From contig JAODUP010000465.1 in NCBI GenBank assembly GCA_025642065.1, positions 47,501-111,500 of the forward strand: a stretch of DNA of 64,000 nucleotides, read 5' to 3'. Shown here in pieces: positions 12,479-23,529 of this stretch. The translations under genes were made by a program, and so were the position numbers. The notes below the pieces were generated by a model, which worked only from the letters and a program-made list of their open reading frames with translations, was not told where the DNA came from and searched no databases. Every line of letters starts with the position of its first letter. Position 1 is the stretch's first letter. The DNA is from Paralvinella palmiformis (lineage: Eukaryota > Annelida > Polychaeta > Terebellida > Alvinellidae).

Positions 12479-13081
12479 ATGGACAAATGTAAGACCAAGA
12501 AGGGCTGTCCCGAGGGATTTCCAACTGCTGCTTGAGAAAAGCAGAATGCAATTGAGGCCAATCCCGAAGCGATGATGGATAGACTTGACAACTTGGAGAA
12601 GAGAGTAGAAATCGGAACCAGTGGAACTAGTTCGCTACAAATACATACAAAGTCAAGGGCAATGTATAGACAGTTCCTAGAACCTCATTTAATTGATCCG
12701 GAACCTCCCAATGACGATTATCAGATAGAAGTCGCTCGGAATGATAAGATCAAGGACTCGGGTAGTCTGTTTAGATGTTTCACTGTAACTGTCAACTCAC
12801 TATCTGATGTTACAGCAATGATTCAGGAGGTCATGACCATGTCCAGATGTCAGTACTTCCAGACATCTTATTTATGCATACGGACAACACGGACAACAAG
12901 ATTTTATTCAGACTATGGCAATGGCATATGACTAGACATCTTGCTCATGTTACGGAATAACAACAAACAGAATGTATTATGTAGTATTTCAAGAGAGTGT
13001 TCTCCTGATTTCCAACATCTAGACCGGAAGAGGTTCGGAATCCAGCGAAGTTTAGGAAAGGAGGCCTTAGAAAAGGTTTGA
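12479..13081 (+). pseudogene. Disabled ORF with a possible IMPACT-like domain
   Basis: One frame runs from ATG 12479 to TGA 13079-13081 (200 codons) interrupted by two in-frame TGA codons at 12533 and 12929. The N part holds a short helical stretch (MMDRLDNLEKRVEIGTS). The C part reads SLFRCFTVTVNSLSDVTAMI, then FYSDYGNGI, a stop, LDILLMLRNNNKQNVLCSIS and SPDFQHLDRKRFGIQRSL. That layout recalls the IMPACT/UPF0029 fold (a ...D..G.G... turn, then LVxxxR and LgpxRF), a weak match made by eye. No introns are visible. It may be a retrocopy or an ORF carried by a transposon; the two stops say it is dead unless TGA is read through. Confidence 0.45.
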
Positions 13082-13158
13082 ATATAATGTGTGTGCGTGG
13101 GTGTATGCGTGCATGTTACATTGGTCATGTATTCACTCTTGGCTGGCTAAGCAACATT

Positions 13159-13163
<5 letters not shown>

Positions 13164-13198
<35 letters not shown>
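13164..13198. repeat. (TA)n microsatellite
   Basis: About 17 TA units just after the disabled ORF. Confidence 0.9.
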
Positions 13199-13199
<1 letters not shown>

Positions 13200-13200
<1 letters not shown>

Positions 13201-14610
13201 GGTCTGAGCGGATTAAATAGATCAATCATCATAATGCTGATAATAACATAAATATTGTAATTCAACTATATTATTCGCCTTTTAAATATAATCAGTTAGA
13301 TATACTAATGTAAATATTACTGGTTTAAATGTAAATTCTACAATCATCCAATAGTTACATTCATTGTTTGATGTATGCGAGTTATAATTATTAAATGAAT
13401 TTGTAATCATCGACGCCTATACCTATACTATATTAAGTATTGACATATGACTTCATGTGGTTTGCGTGCGATGTGGCTAAACTAATTATTCAACTCAATC
13501 TTGTTAATCATGGCGCTATTACTATTGATTTCAGCAGAAATTATTTTATAATTGTGATCTTTGAATAGTAAAAGTTAGCCACTTGTTTGTCTGTAAATGA
13601 TTACTCTTATAATAACCATGCATGTTATCCGATACTGCTCAGTTTCTCGGCAGATGTTATTTATTTTAACTATTAATAAAAACCTTATATTAAATATTTA
13701 ATTATAATAATTATATTTATCTGCCATTAGAAATAACACAGATGAGAGAGTCTAGCCACATCCTATGCATCAACATTCATTTAATGTCTTTTTTAATTAT
13801 ATTTTGCTATATTCATATTTTGTTTGATAGTAATATGCTTAATTACCTTTTATCTATGTAAATTTGTAATTATGCTAGTTAATTATTTGTTTGAGCGAGG
13901 GGAGATAGGAGTTTGTTAGGCTGGGCCATGTTGTGGTGCTGCCTTCTCCACGGCGAGTAACATTACACTAAATAGAATCTAGGTGAATTAGTAAATTGAT
14001 TTAATATCTATGTATAAAAATGCGAATGACACCGAGGATATTGAATCACCTTTTCAATTTATTATTTACCACTATGTGTTAGGATGACGTCGGGTAAGTT
14101 GTCACGGTGTAGTTTGAAGAAATATTTAATCAATTTCTACATAACATAATTGGACAATTTGCATCAAAAGAAGCAACACTGCTTATGAATATCTAAGGAA
14201 TTGAACGAAGGAAGATTTTGAGGGTTATCAGAGAATATACTTATCGTTTATAAGCCACTGAAGGGTATGTCTGGACTCATGCCAATAATTTGAGTCATCT
14301 TTATATAAATACAATGCTATACCTTGCTAAGCGCTGACCTACCAACCGGTAAAAGTCCAACGAAATGACCAGCATCAGTACGCTAGGGACCTTACAGGAA
14401 ACGCTATCTATGCTCTAAATATATATATACAGTCAACACTTCCCTGTCTGTTATGTATACAAACTGGGCGAAAATGTCGTTAGAACTAACATACTAGAGG
14501 ATGAAATGACCTAATTGTAATTGACAAATAGATCGAAGATCTTCAAGAAAATGTTCAAAAGACCGAATCATGGTGGTTGGAAAATAATTTAAGTAAGTAA
14601 GGTTTATTTC

Positions 14611-14657
<47 letters not shown>

Positions 14658-15025
14658 CATATTAAGCAAAATGCTTACATATTGATTAGAATGAATAATT
14701 AAAATGAAATTGGGAAGACCAGTATACCATTAGTGGTAGGTATCTTATTACTGTCCCTATGAGGGATGATTGCGAAGGAGACGATACTAGCGTTAATTAT
14801 AATTTAAAGATGCAATATAAATAAGAGCACAAGAGGGTCGAGGAAAAAAGAGAAGCATCAGGACAAGAATCTACAAATTAAAATAATAGAACGATTTTGT
14901 CGTATGTCATTTTGTCTATTACAGAACACTAATAAAATGGGAGGTAACTGGGTCGATAATAACCTGGGTTCAAAGGTAACAATCGTTGCATCGTAGGTTG
15001 TAGCATTTCACCCTTTCTGTGTATG
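13200..15025. other. No recognisable feature besides a (TA)n tract
   Basis: AT-rich; (TA)n at about 14619-14651. I see no exon or element. Confidence 0.45.
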
Positions 15026-15027
15026 AG

Positions 15028-15990
15028 TCAAAGTCGATTTGAGCAGAACCCTATAAATAGAACATTAATTAATATGTTTGCATTATTCAAAAGAATATCA
15101 AAGTTCGAGTCAGATACATAAATGGTTCTATCATCAACAAACGAAATGATACTACCACTGCAAGAGAAACATATGTCATTTACATAAACCAAATATAAAA
15201 GAGGTCCCAGAATTGAGCCTTGAGGAACTCCACATTTTATTTGAGAGCGTGATGATTTGTGTCCATCAATTTCAACATACTGTACACGGTCCGTTAAATA
15301 CTTTTTAAACCAGTCATGCGCAATACCTCGTATTCCGTAACAATGTAATTTCCGTAACATAATTCTAGTAATAGTAGCCTTGAGAAGTTTAGTCGATATA
15401 CAATCATAACCAGAGCTGGTTTTAGCGTTATGTTTAAGACGTCAGATTGCGACACTGGAGCTAGAAATATACTATGGAGTGTGGGTTTGGGCATAAATGA
15501 TTTAAAACTTTTATTAACTTTAGGGACATTTAGACCAGTTTGGAGTCCTATTTCTGGGAATTTTGTTTTACTGAAAGCTTCAACGACTTCCTGTTTGTCA
15601 CTGACATGGTTGTTATTTATTACAAAATTATTTGAGAGTCCAGATTTGTCATTATGTTTTCTTATTATTTTGTTAAGGGTGCTCCAGGTTTTCTTAATAT
15701 TGAACTTATTTTCTTCCAATATATCTTCGAAATATGTTGCTTTTAATCGACGTTGAAGTTTTTTATGCAATATATTAAAGGCTTTATATTTTTGTATGTT
15801 ATGTTTAGAAGGTATTGATAATTTTTAAGAGCAATTTAGCTTTTGTTTTCAAAAACAACTATAAGACCAGGTGTGTACCATGGTTCATTTTTTGGCTGTT
15901 TGGTTTTAGATGATATTTCAACGATCGGAAATGATTCATAAATTTAAAATTTCATTATAGGCATCATTGGGACACATTGTTTGACTTATA
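15028..15990 (-). pseudogene. LINE remnant: endonuclease-RT linker and partial RT
   Basis: Read from 15990 downward: QPKNEPWYTPGL, then LQRRLKATYFEDILEENKFN and IKKTWSTLNKIIRKHN (the usual linker before the RT), a frame change near 15400, and the RT palm: FKKYLTDRVQYVEIDG, CGVPQGSILGPLLYLVYVND and SFVDDRTIY. The catalytic box reads FVDD where FADD is usual. Jockey/CR1-superfamily type. It is truncated and frameshifted. Confidence 0.8.
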
Positions 15991-16082
15991 TTAGTAAAAT
16001 CTGTATATTATAGCTTACTTATGAATCTTTCAATATTATTGTCTGAAAATATTCTTTTTCTGGCCTTTTTTATTTCCTGTAA

Positions 16083-16225
16083 ATGTGTTTATTTCATATT
16101 GCTAAGTGCTTTGAACTAAGCATTAGGATATGTGGCACTATAATAAGTGGTACGTTGTTATTATTATTAACATTACTATTATTATTTTTATTATTATTAT
16201 TATTACTATTATTATTATGTAACGG
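16083..16225 (+). mobile_element. LINE 3' UTR with (TTA)n tail
   Basis: CTAAGTGCTTTGAACTAAGC and TATGTGGCACTATAATAAG followed by interrupted TTA repeats form the typical 3' end of CR1/Rex-like LINEs. The body is absent. Confidence 0.5.
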
Positions 16226-16457
16226 ACTTTGCGTAAATCCTTTTTCAAATACCCTTCAAATACCAGATGGCGCAGTATATTTTATTATCGATTTTTACGT
16301 CTCCTTTCGTCACATATCTGGACATATCGGCGATGAAGGCAGAAACCAGGAATCGGGCATAATTCTTACTCTTCTCCACAATATTACAAATGGTCTTTTA
16401 GGTGACGAACCAGAGGCAGTCCCATACAGCTCCGGCCTTTGGTTAACCAGCTAGGAT

Positions 16458-16564
16458 GATCATGGCATTCGTGTAGTTACACTTACAGCACCAAGTATGA
16501 ACTCATTCAAACGTAGCCTTGATAAATTATGGCCAAAGTACCCCATAACGTATCCCCTTGATTG
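16458..16564 (+). pseudogene. Possible LINE ORF2 C-terminal scrap
   Basis: The frame HGIRVVTLTAPSMNSFKRSL continues to DKLWPKYPITYPLD and a stop; LNSFKxxLDxxW is the common end of LINE RT proteins. No RT core lies upstream. Confidence 0.45.
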
Positions 16565-16959
16565 AAGCATAAGGCACGATAAAACTTTAAAATATACCTT
16601 GTATATTACTGCATATAATATGCAGAGAACATGTAAACTTATGTGTAGAATATATGTTGATAATGAATATACAAATAGCCATAACTTTTAATTTGAATTC
16701 ACAACATGAATTATACAAAATAAAACTTTGTTTGTAATTGTCACTTTTGAAATGTTTATAGAAAATCTACTGTTGACACACTCACCAGTAAACGATCAAT
16801 GTACTGTTTACTACCCCATAGTTTGAAATAAAAGTTAATATTAATAATTAACTATCATTTGATAACAATAGGCTGAATGCAAGGAGTGTATGAAATCTCT
16901 TAGTTAACCCATTTTTGTAGGTTAAAGGGCCAAAGTTCATAATATTTGCAATAAAATCA

Positions 16960-17675
16960 AATGTGGCACTATATGCTAATATGTAAATTCTATTTTTATT
17001 CTATTTATGTGAAATACAAATTGTTTTCTGCCTATGGAAGTAATATCTTGAAATTTGTCTATTCACAATGTATATTGTTACTATGTATATGTGTAACATG
17101 ACATGTAAATATAATTTTGATTGATATAGATGAATCATTTGTGATTTTTTATTGAAAACCAATTGAAATCATAAATGAAAATTCAAATAAAATATACTGG
17201 ACATTAAATAAAATGTCATGCATGTCAAAACTATACCTGAACTTCATATAAATTGTAATTATTATGTATTTAATCATATTTTTCAATGCATGTATGTGTC
17301 AATTGTTCCAAATCATATACTTATTATGGTATTATTGTTATTTTATAGAACTTATTTAATGAGTGTGTAGGTTTTAAATAACAACATTGTAAATAAACAT
17401 GTATCTAAAAACTACATGTTTGTTACATATGAATTATGATCATTATGTATTTGTTATTTAATTGGTTAAAACCTATGGAAACATGTATGTATATGGTTCA
17501 ATAAAGAAATACGCATTGTGTTTATATTTTGTTATCCTTATTTCAAAGCATATATCAGTATGTGAGTTTTAATTCTCCATCACGTAAATAAACATGTATT
17601 TCAAAACTAAACCCTCGTTACATATGAACTGTGATTATAATGTATTTGTTATTTAATGGGTTAAAACGTATGGAC

Positions 17676-17715
<40 letters not shown>

Positions 17716-17740
17716 ATACGTTTTAATATGGTTCAAGAAA
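16960..17740. repeat. Diverged tandem repeat, about 198 bp unit
   Basis: Units beginning near 17361 and 17559 share GTAAATAAACATGTAT, TTACATATGAA, ATGTATTTGTTATTTAAT and GGTTAAAAC...TATGG in the same order. One or two older units may precede them from about 16960. Confidence 0.65.
17661..17726. repeat. 66 bp palindrome with a (TA)n core
   Basis: Arms TTAAAACGTATGGACAT (17661-17677) and its exact complement (17710-17726) flank a self-complementary (TA)n, so the whole is one hairpin or cruciform. Confidence 0.9.
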
Positions 17741-19000
17741 GTGGTGTTGTATTGTAGCTAGCTTCATTTGTTTATGTATTACCATGACGATACTAAAAGA
17801 AGGTGAACAGACCAACTGTAGCTGACCAATTTGTGGAAAAATTGTTTGTACTTCGTATCTTGGCCATTTTGGAATTATCTTAATATTTAACTCTATTTCA
17901 AACGAAATCGGATTAGGAGATGGGCCTATTTAAAATTAATCTGGTCACTTAAAATGTTAAGCTCACTTAAGGCCACCATAATCAAAACAATGCCTTTCGT
18001 GAGTAATTTTGTTTATGCCCATTTAACAGTAACGCAGTGACGTCCCTAGCATCAAATATTCACAGATGAAATAATTAAATGGAAGTTCTAGATCACAGGA
18101 ACTTGGCTATCAATGTTTATGTCAATGTTTATTTGTACGTTGTTGGCAAGTTTCATCGGGGGGCCTATATATGAGAGGGGTCTGTTTGATAATTGACGAA
18201 GAAAATAAATTACATTTAAGATTTATGAAGAAAATAAATTAAATTTATGATTTAAACTACAGAGAAAAACCTGTTCGTTCCATTTATTTTTTTAATTTAC
18301 TGGTAACCTTATTGTAAATGTTCGTAGTTTCTTCGTAAATCTCCTTGTTTGTGTGTGAAACTTGGGGTGATGTAACACGATATTTACATGGATATTGAGG
18401 ATTTTACGGTTTACATTTCTGATCAAAACACACTTTCGATTTACAGGCATGCAGGTGTGTTCTCTTTGAGGATTTTCGAGGAAATGAAATCCAATTTTCG
18501 AGGATAATAAAACAGTTTTTATGAAAATACCTATATGGGCCTCTCTTCGTCCGAGAACTCTGTTTACGTTAAGTCTGTTAGATTAGTATTCGAGATATAT
18601 TCGTAAACAAAGAGCTATCAGATATAACTTACCCCTTACTAACGTCAACAAATGCGCAAATAAATATTGATATCAAAGTTCCTGGCTTATTTACACATTT
18701 TGTGATATTTTTTTCTGTGTCTGCGACATTTCATAATGGGATTCGTAATTTTCAGCCATTGAACTATTTGTTGGAAACTGTAATTGATAAAATTTGCTTC
18801 GCGATTGAGATTCTTTGTTTGGAGATCATATCTATAGTGCTTGCAGACACCGGATGTAAATATTTTGGCGTGATCGGCAATACTATTTTCCACAAGTTTA
18901 TTGAATTTTGCGCCTTAAAAATAGGGAGCGAAAATAGTTGCTTAAATTAGTTCGGATTTTAGAAAAGCTCCTTAATATTTTAAAATTGGGAATCAAAGCT
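17741..19000. other. No recognisable feature
   Basis: AT-rich sequence. The overlapping frames at 18687-18950 on both strands show no family motif. Confidence 0.45.
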
Positions 19001-19002
19001 GA

Positions 19003-19061
19003 TAATCGTATATTTAAATATGTGTATCGTATTGGACGACACATATTTAAATATACGATTA
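19003..19061. repeat. Perfect 23 bp inverted repeat
   Basis: Arms 19003-19025 and 19039-19061 (core TCGTATATTTAAATATGTGT) pair without mismatch around 13 bases. Confidence 0.9.
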
Positions 19062-19155
19062 CGGTATTGGTTCCACGATACAAAGGCAAATCGACTGATA
19101 AATACCAAGTCGAAGATTTCTATATGCTACCAGATGATCTCCAGAATTGGAATGA

Positions 19156-19536
19156 TTTGCCCATTTTCAAACTTGTATCCAACCCCATTTGACTTTAACG
19201 ACCAACGCTTCAGCTGCAATGAACAATTTTACTACTACAGCAAAGTTTGCCAAGCAAAAGGCTACAACTCCCAGGTGGATATCATAGCAAACGATGATCC
19301 TGCTAAAAAAAACTCATCCGTAAGCGAATTGGAGGAAGCGACAGTGATTGGAGTGAATAATGAGGCAGTTCAAGCCATGCATACGAGATTATTGGCCGAG
19401 TGCTCCTCAGTACGGGCGAGAACATACTCATGGAAGCAAATCCACATAAAACCATCTGGGAGGTTGGAATGAACACAAAGAATCCCAAGATATTCATCGA
19501 CCACGATTGGCAGGGTGGAATTAACTTGGGGACTTG
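19156..19536 (+). pseudogene. NADAR-domain (YbiA-like) pseudogene
   Basis: First frame: ICPFSNLYPTPFDFNDQRFS, then CNEQFYYYSKVCQAKGYNS and IIANDDPAKKNSS, the N half of a NADAR domain (LSNFYPxxFxxxGxxFxxxEQ, later DP). Near 19395 the reading shifts to another frame: STGENILMEANPHKTIWEVG, then NTKNPKIFIDHDWQGGINLG, the C half (LVEASPxDxIWGxG and WxGxNLLG). The order and spacing match the family (NAD/ADP-ribose-processing N-glycosidases). The frameshift and the lost second Leu of NLLG suggest a dead copy. No introns are seen; LINE debris starts about 500 bases downstream. Confidence 0.7.
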
Positions 19537-20040
19537 CTCATGACAGTGCGATGGGTTTTGATGTCACGGTAAACGTTCATCCCGGTAGACCTATACGTTT
19601 TTCCGATGCAGTCATGAAAACAAAACACAAATGTAGCTGCACAACGCGAAGGCCATTGTTGAAGCCATATTACGTCATCAGCGGTGGTACCCAAAATACT
19701 CAGGACCACAATAGAAATAAGTGTTTTCACTTTCTTAAGCTATTCTGGTATTTTAATGTATCTATGTGTTTTAGTGTTATTATAAGTATTTACATTAGTG
19801 TACAAAATAAATTAAATTAAAAAAATACTCGACTATTCGGTTTTCCTTCACGTGTTTGTATCCAAGGGATTAAATTTCCTGTAGAATGTGTTCACTTTCA
19901 CCTAAATTATGTAGTATTATGGTTCTGGTAGTCCAAGAGGCCGATCAGTTAAGCTTCTTATTGTTGTCGACCTATTGCTATTATTTGTATCATGAGTCAT
20001 GAACCTGTCCGTTATTTGACCTTGATTTGTTACCTCTATA

Positions 20041-20815
20041 CTACTTGCCTGCTCCGGTGACATTGAAACCAACGCGGGACCAAACTCGCCGAGGTCAAAC
20101 CAAGGTCGTTATTTTACATTTTGTCATGCTAATATGAGAAGCACAAAGAAATGTCCAGACAAACTTGACCACATTAGAGCCAAGTGAAACGTGGCTATCT
20201 CCAGATGACAATCTTGGTCAGTACGTTAGGCCACTATACAATATTTAAAGCTAACACGATCCTGTCAGTCGTGACAGAGGTGGACGTAGGGGAGGTGGGG
20301 GTGCTTGCATGGGTTTCAGAAACCTTGGTTTTCAAGCGAAGCCTTGATCTGGAAAGGACGGATGTGGAATATATGTCACTTGAAATTCGTTGTAGCAAAA
20401 CAAAAAAGTTTTGCTCTTCGTGGTGTATCGTACTAACGGATAAGTAATTTTCTGGGATCAGTTACAAGAGTGATACAATAAGGCTTTAGTCGGCCCATTT
20501 AGCCTACCATGTGCACAAAGGTGGCCGTAAAACATCAATCATCCACCCATCCTTTAGCAATTGTTTTTAGCAATATCACTAATACGGGTGATTTAAAAGT
20601 GGACGCATCCATGATAAATGGGAAAATTTTGAAATTATTTGTCGGGAATAACAATTTAGCCAAACATTTATATGAGCCAAAAACGCAATACTGAACAAAC
20701 ACGTTCTGGGTTAGACCAAATAATTTCTAACTGTGATAATATTATTTGTGATGTTTTACCTCCTGTATCTTACAACGACCACCATACTGTAAGCGGCAGA
20801 ATAAAGAAGTGATTA
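20041..20815 (+). pseudogene. LINE 5' ORF remnant: 2A-like motif plus AP endonuclease
   Basis: It begins SILLACSGDIETNAGP, a 2A-type motif (D-x-E-x-N-P-G-P) with Ala for the first Pro. GRYFTFCHANMRSTKKCPDK and an ETWLSPDDN piece (AP endonuclease start) follow. After a SINE insertion come GDLKVDASMINGKILKLFVG and SGLDQIISNCDNIICDV, then LPPVSYNDHHTVSG, the end of the endonuclease. Several frame changes; RT is missing. CR1/L2-type LINEs of marine invertebrates are known to carry N-terminal 2A sequences. Confidence 0.75.
20490..20551 (+). mobile_element. 5'-truncated SINE family A inside the LINE
   Basis: Only the 3' end remains: CGGCCCATTTAGCCTACCAT, then GTGGCCGTAAAACATCAATC. CTTTAG on both sides (20484-20489, 20552-20557) is a possible short target duplication. 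Confidence 0.75.
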
Positions 20816-20959
20816 TAGTTTAAATGAAAGTTCAAACGACAGGATACTGATATTTTATACTTTAGATATGAATGATAGATTAGAAATAGGTCTATAGCTG
20901 TTTAGTTCATTGGCTGGTAAAGATCGTTTCTTTCTTAGGAAGGAAGAGGGTTAACACGG

Positions 20960-21821
20960 CATGTTTAAAATGAGAAGAGAACACTCTGGAGCTTAGTAAT
21001 ATATTTAAAATCTTATTAATAGGAACTACAATACCCGAAATGTGGGGAAAGGATCAAGTTCACGGGATTTATTATGGGATGATAAATCAGTTTAAAAACC
21101 TCAGTAAGTGATGCTGGTTTAAACACTGTGCAAGGGTGATGTACAACTGGAAAATCAATATTACAACAAGAAGCAGAACCTGGGAAAGAAGCATGAATTT
21201 GGATGATCTTATCCTTGAAATGTTTGGGGAAATAATCGCAGAGTGAATTAGTTGAATCATGAGCGGGCGAAGAAAGAGAAGCCTTTCTATGGAGAGTCCT
21301 ATTTATTGTTGTTGGAGATCATGTTCGTATAAAAGTGAGATTTAGCTTTATTCATGAGTCTATTGCAGAAATGGCAATAGCTGTTTACTATGTCTAGACT
21401 TGTTAAGGTGTGTGTGTGATTTCCTCCATATGCGTTCTAAATATCGGCGATGCACTTTGGTATTGATAATTTCAGGGGACATCCATGGTGCAGGTAGCTT
21501 AATTGTTATGGATTTTGATCTGAAAGGTGTGTGGTTTTCAAGTAAAGTTTTAAGGTGAATATGGTATTGTTCACATAATTGTGATAAGTCAACTTTAGAG
21601 TTGGTGATAAGTTCAGATTTTACTATGTCATCATTAAATAACAGAATGTCAATGTTGTGAGTATACCGATAAAGAATATTACACTTAGAGTCAACTGTTT
21701 TATGCTTACATTTTATTTCTGCTATGACAGTGAAATGATCGAATAAACCATCTGTGACAGTTAGTGTGTGAATAGTTTCGGGTGTTGACCGTGTTATGAG
21801 GATATTAAACCAGTAATACAT
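20960..21821 (-). pseudogene. CR1-like LINE remnant: endonuclease end and linker
   Basis: From 21821 down: ITRSTPETIHTLTVTDG, FDHFTVIAEI (last AP endonuclease motif), LPAPWMSPEIINTKVHRRYL and RNRLMNKAKSHFY-like linker sequence; frames break below 21360. It runs toward the + strand LINE remnant and belongs to a different lineage. Confidence 0.75.
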
Positions 21822-21829
21822 TTTTTAAA

Positions 21830-22890
21830 TTTTGCATACAGTATCATACCCTCGGGAAATGCATACAACTCTATTTTTAAATCCTTAGCCACATTGCAAT
21901 GGGTGCAATTCGTGTATTGCACAATGCGCAGTATAATAGTCACAATGAGCAACGGTTTAAATCACCGGGAATACTTAAATATCTGATTTATTGGTATAAC
22001 AAACACTTATAGTTATGTTCGACTACCTTTTAAATAAACTACCATTTTCATTCGATGGAACCTTCACCGTAAACTTAAACAGACCAAATACACACCCAAC
22101 GAGACGGTCAAGATTTTAGTTTTTTTTATTATTCCTCAATGTCATTGAGTATTTATGCCCAAGCAGCCTCTTTATTTCTTGCTAGTTCTCTGGTATGATT
22201 GGGCAAAATTTCAACCCCACACCAAATCTTACATTCTAAAAGAATAGCTGAGTTTCATTCTTTGAGAGTAACTTTTCTGTATTTGAATAACGTTTAACAA
22301 TGGAACAGTGTTATCATGTTCTTGTCATATGTGTGTTTTTACTGTTTGATATCATTAAAATTTAGCTATTGTATATTGTTTTTATATGTAGCGATCGTGT
22401 CATGTAAAAGCAATACTAACCATTTATTTAATATGTATTTATGCTACACAGTTTGCTGGACGAAGTGTTCCTACCTTTGAGTACTGTCTCCTGTTACCGA
22501 CCCATACACCAATACAGGCTGCTAGTAGTTAACGTGACAATAAATATAATCGGATCTATGGGAAGACAGCTATTTAGCTACATAGGTCCCCCAGTTTGAA
22601 CAATTTAATAGTGATTACTGTATATGATATAAACTGTTAATATGTGTGTGGGGGTGCGTTCGTGCATGCGTGCGTGCGGGCAGGCGTGCGTGGGGGTGGG
22701 CGTGAGTTGGAGATTAATACTTTGTCATTGCCATAATTCTCACATATGATCAAAGAATATATAGTTACTATTCATGGTAATCTTAAAGAATTTGACGCAT
22801 TTTAAGTTTTAATATTAACATCGTTCAAATTAGGCACACCTGTATCGTCAGCATATTTAAACACATAGTATCATAATAAAATAAACAGAT
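21830..22890. other. No recognisable feature
   Basis: It holds a GTGCGTGCGTGCG-type simple tract (about 22645-22705) and otherwise unassigned AT-rich DNA. Confidence 0.4.
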
Positions 22891-22904
22891 ATTACTGATA
22901 AGCT

Positions 22905-23480
22905 ACTGCTGATAGGTGATTTTAATGCAAGGTTAGAAATTGACAACGCAATTGGAATGGCGAGCTTCAACTTGTCCTGTGCTCCTCATTCGAGCTGATA
23001 GTGACGAACACCATGTTCAAGCAGAAGGATAAACGCAAGACAACCTGGATACATCCTCGTTCCGGCAACTGGCATATGGTGGGCTTCATCATCACGAGGT
23101 GCAGGGATAAGATGGACATTCACAGTGCTCGAGTTATGCTTGGAGCTAATCTCGGGACCGATTACCGGATGCTGAGATCATAAATGATATTCAGAATACG
23201 ACAAAACCACAACAGGAAAGAGCATGAAAACCGACCAAGCTCAACACAACGAAACTGCGTATCATCGGCCATAGAGGGAGCTTCGAGAAGGAGCTGGACA
23301 ACGCTCTTGCCAGATGGGGGAAGAATTAAAGCTCAACACCAGACGAGGAATGGGTATACTGAAATACAGAGGAGGATGTCCAATGCTGGCATCAGAGATT
23401 CTGGAACAACCACCATGTGTTCTAGCGAGCACAAGGCAAGATCTACCGTACAACCCTACTATACTCAACCGAGGTGAAAA
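22905..23480 (+). pseudogene. LINE endonuclease remnant of the 'CFDP2-like' type
   Basis: LIGDFNARLEIDNA (catalytic GDFN), then MFKQKDKRKTTWIHPRSGNW and FIITRCRDKMDIHSARVM and GTDYRMLRS: the widespread RTE-like endonuclease often labelled craniofacial development protein 2-like. A stop falls after MLRS and the frame shifts; RT is absent. Confidence 0.75.
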
Positions 23481-23529
23481 GCTACATGCCTTTATGATGC
23501 GACATCTGAGTGACAAACAAGGACATATT

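Noticed and set aside
20041..21821. Twin-priming inversion of one LINE
   Set aside because: The order of the sense and inverted pieces is wrong for twin priming, and the two endonuclease sequences belong to different families.
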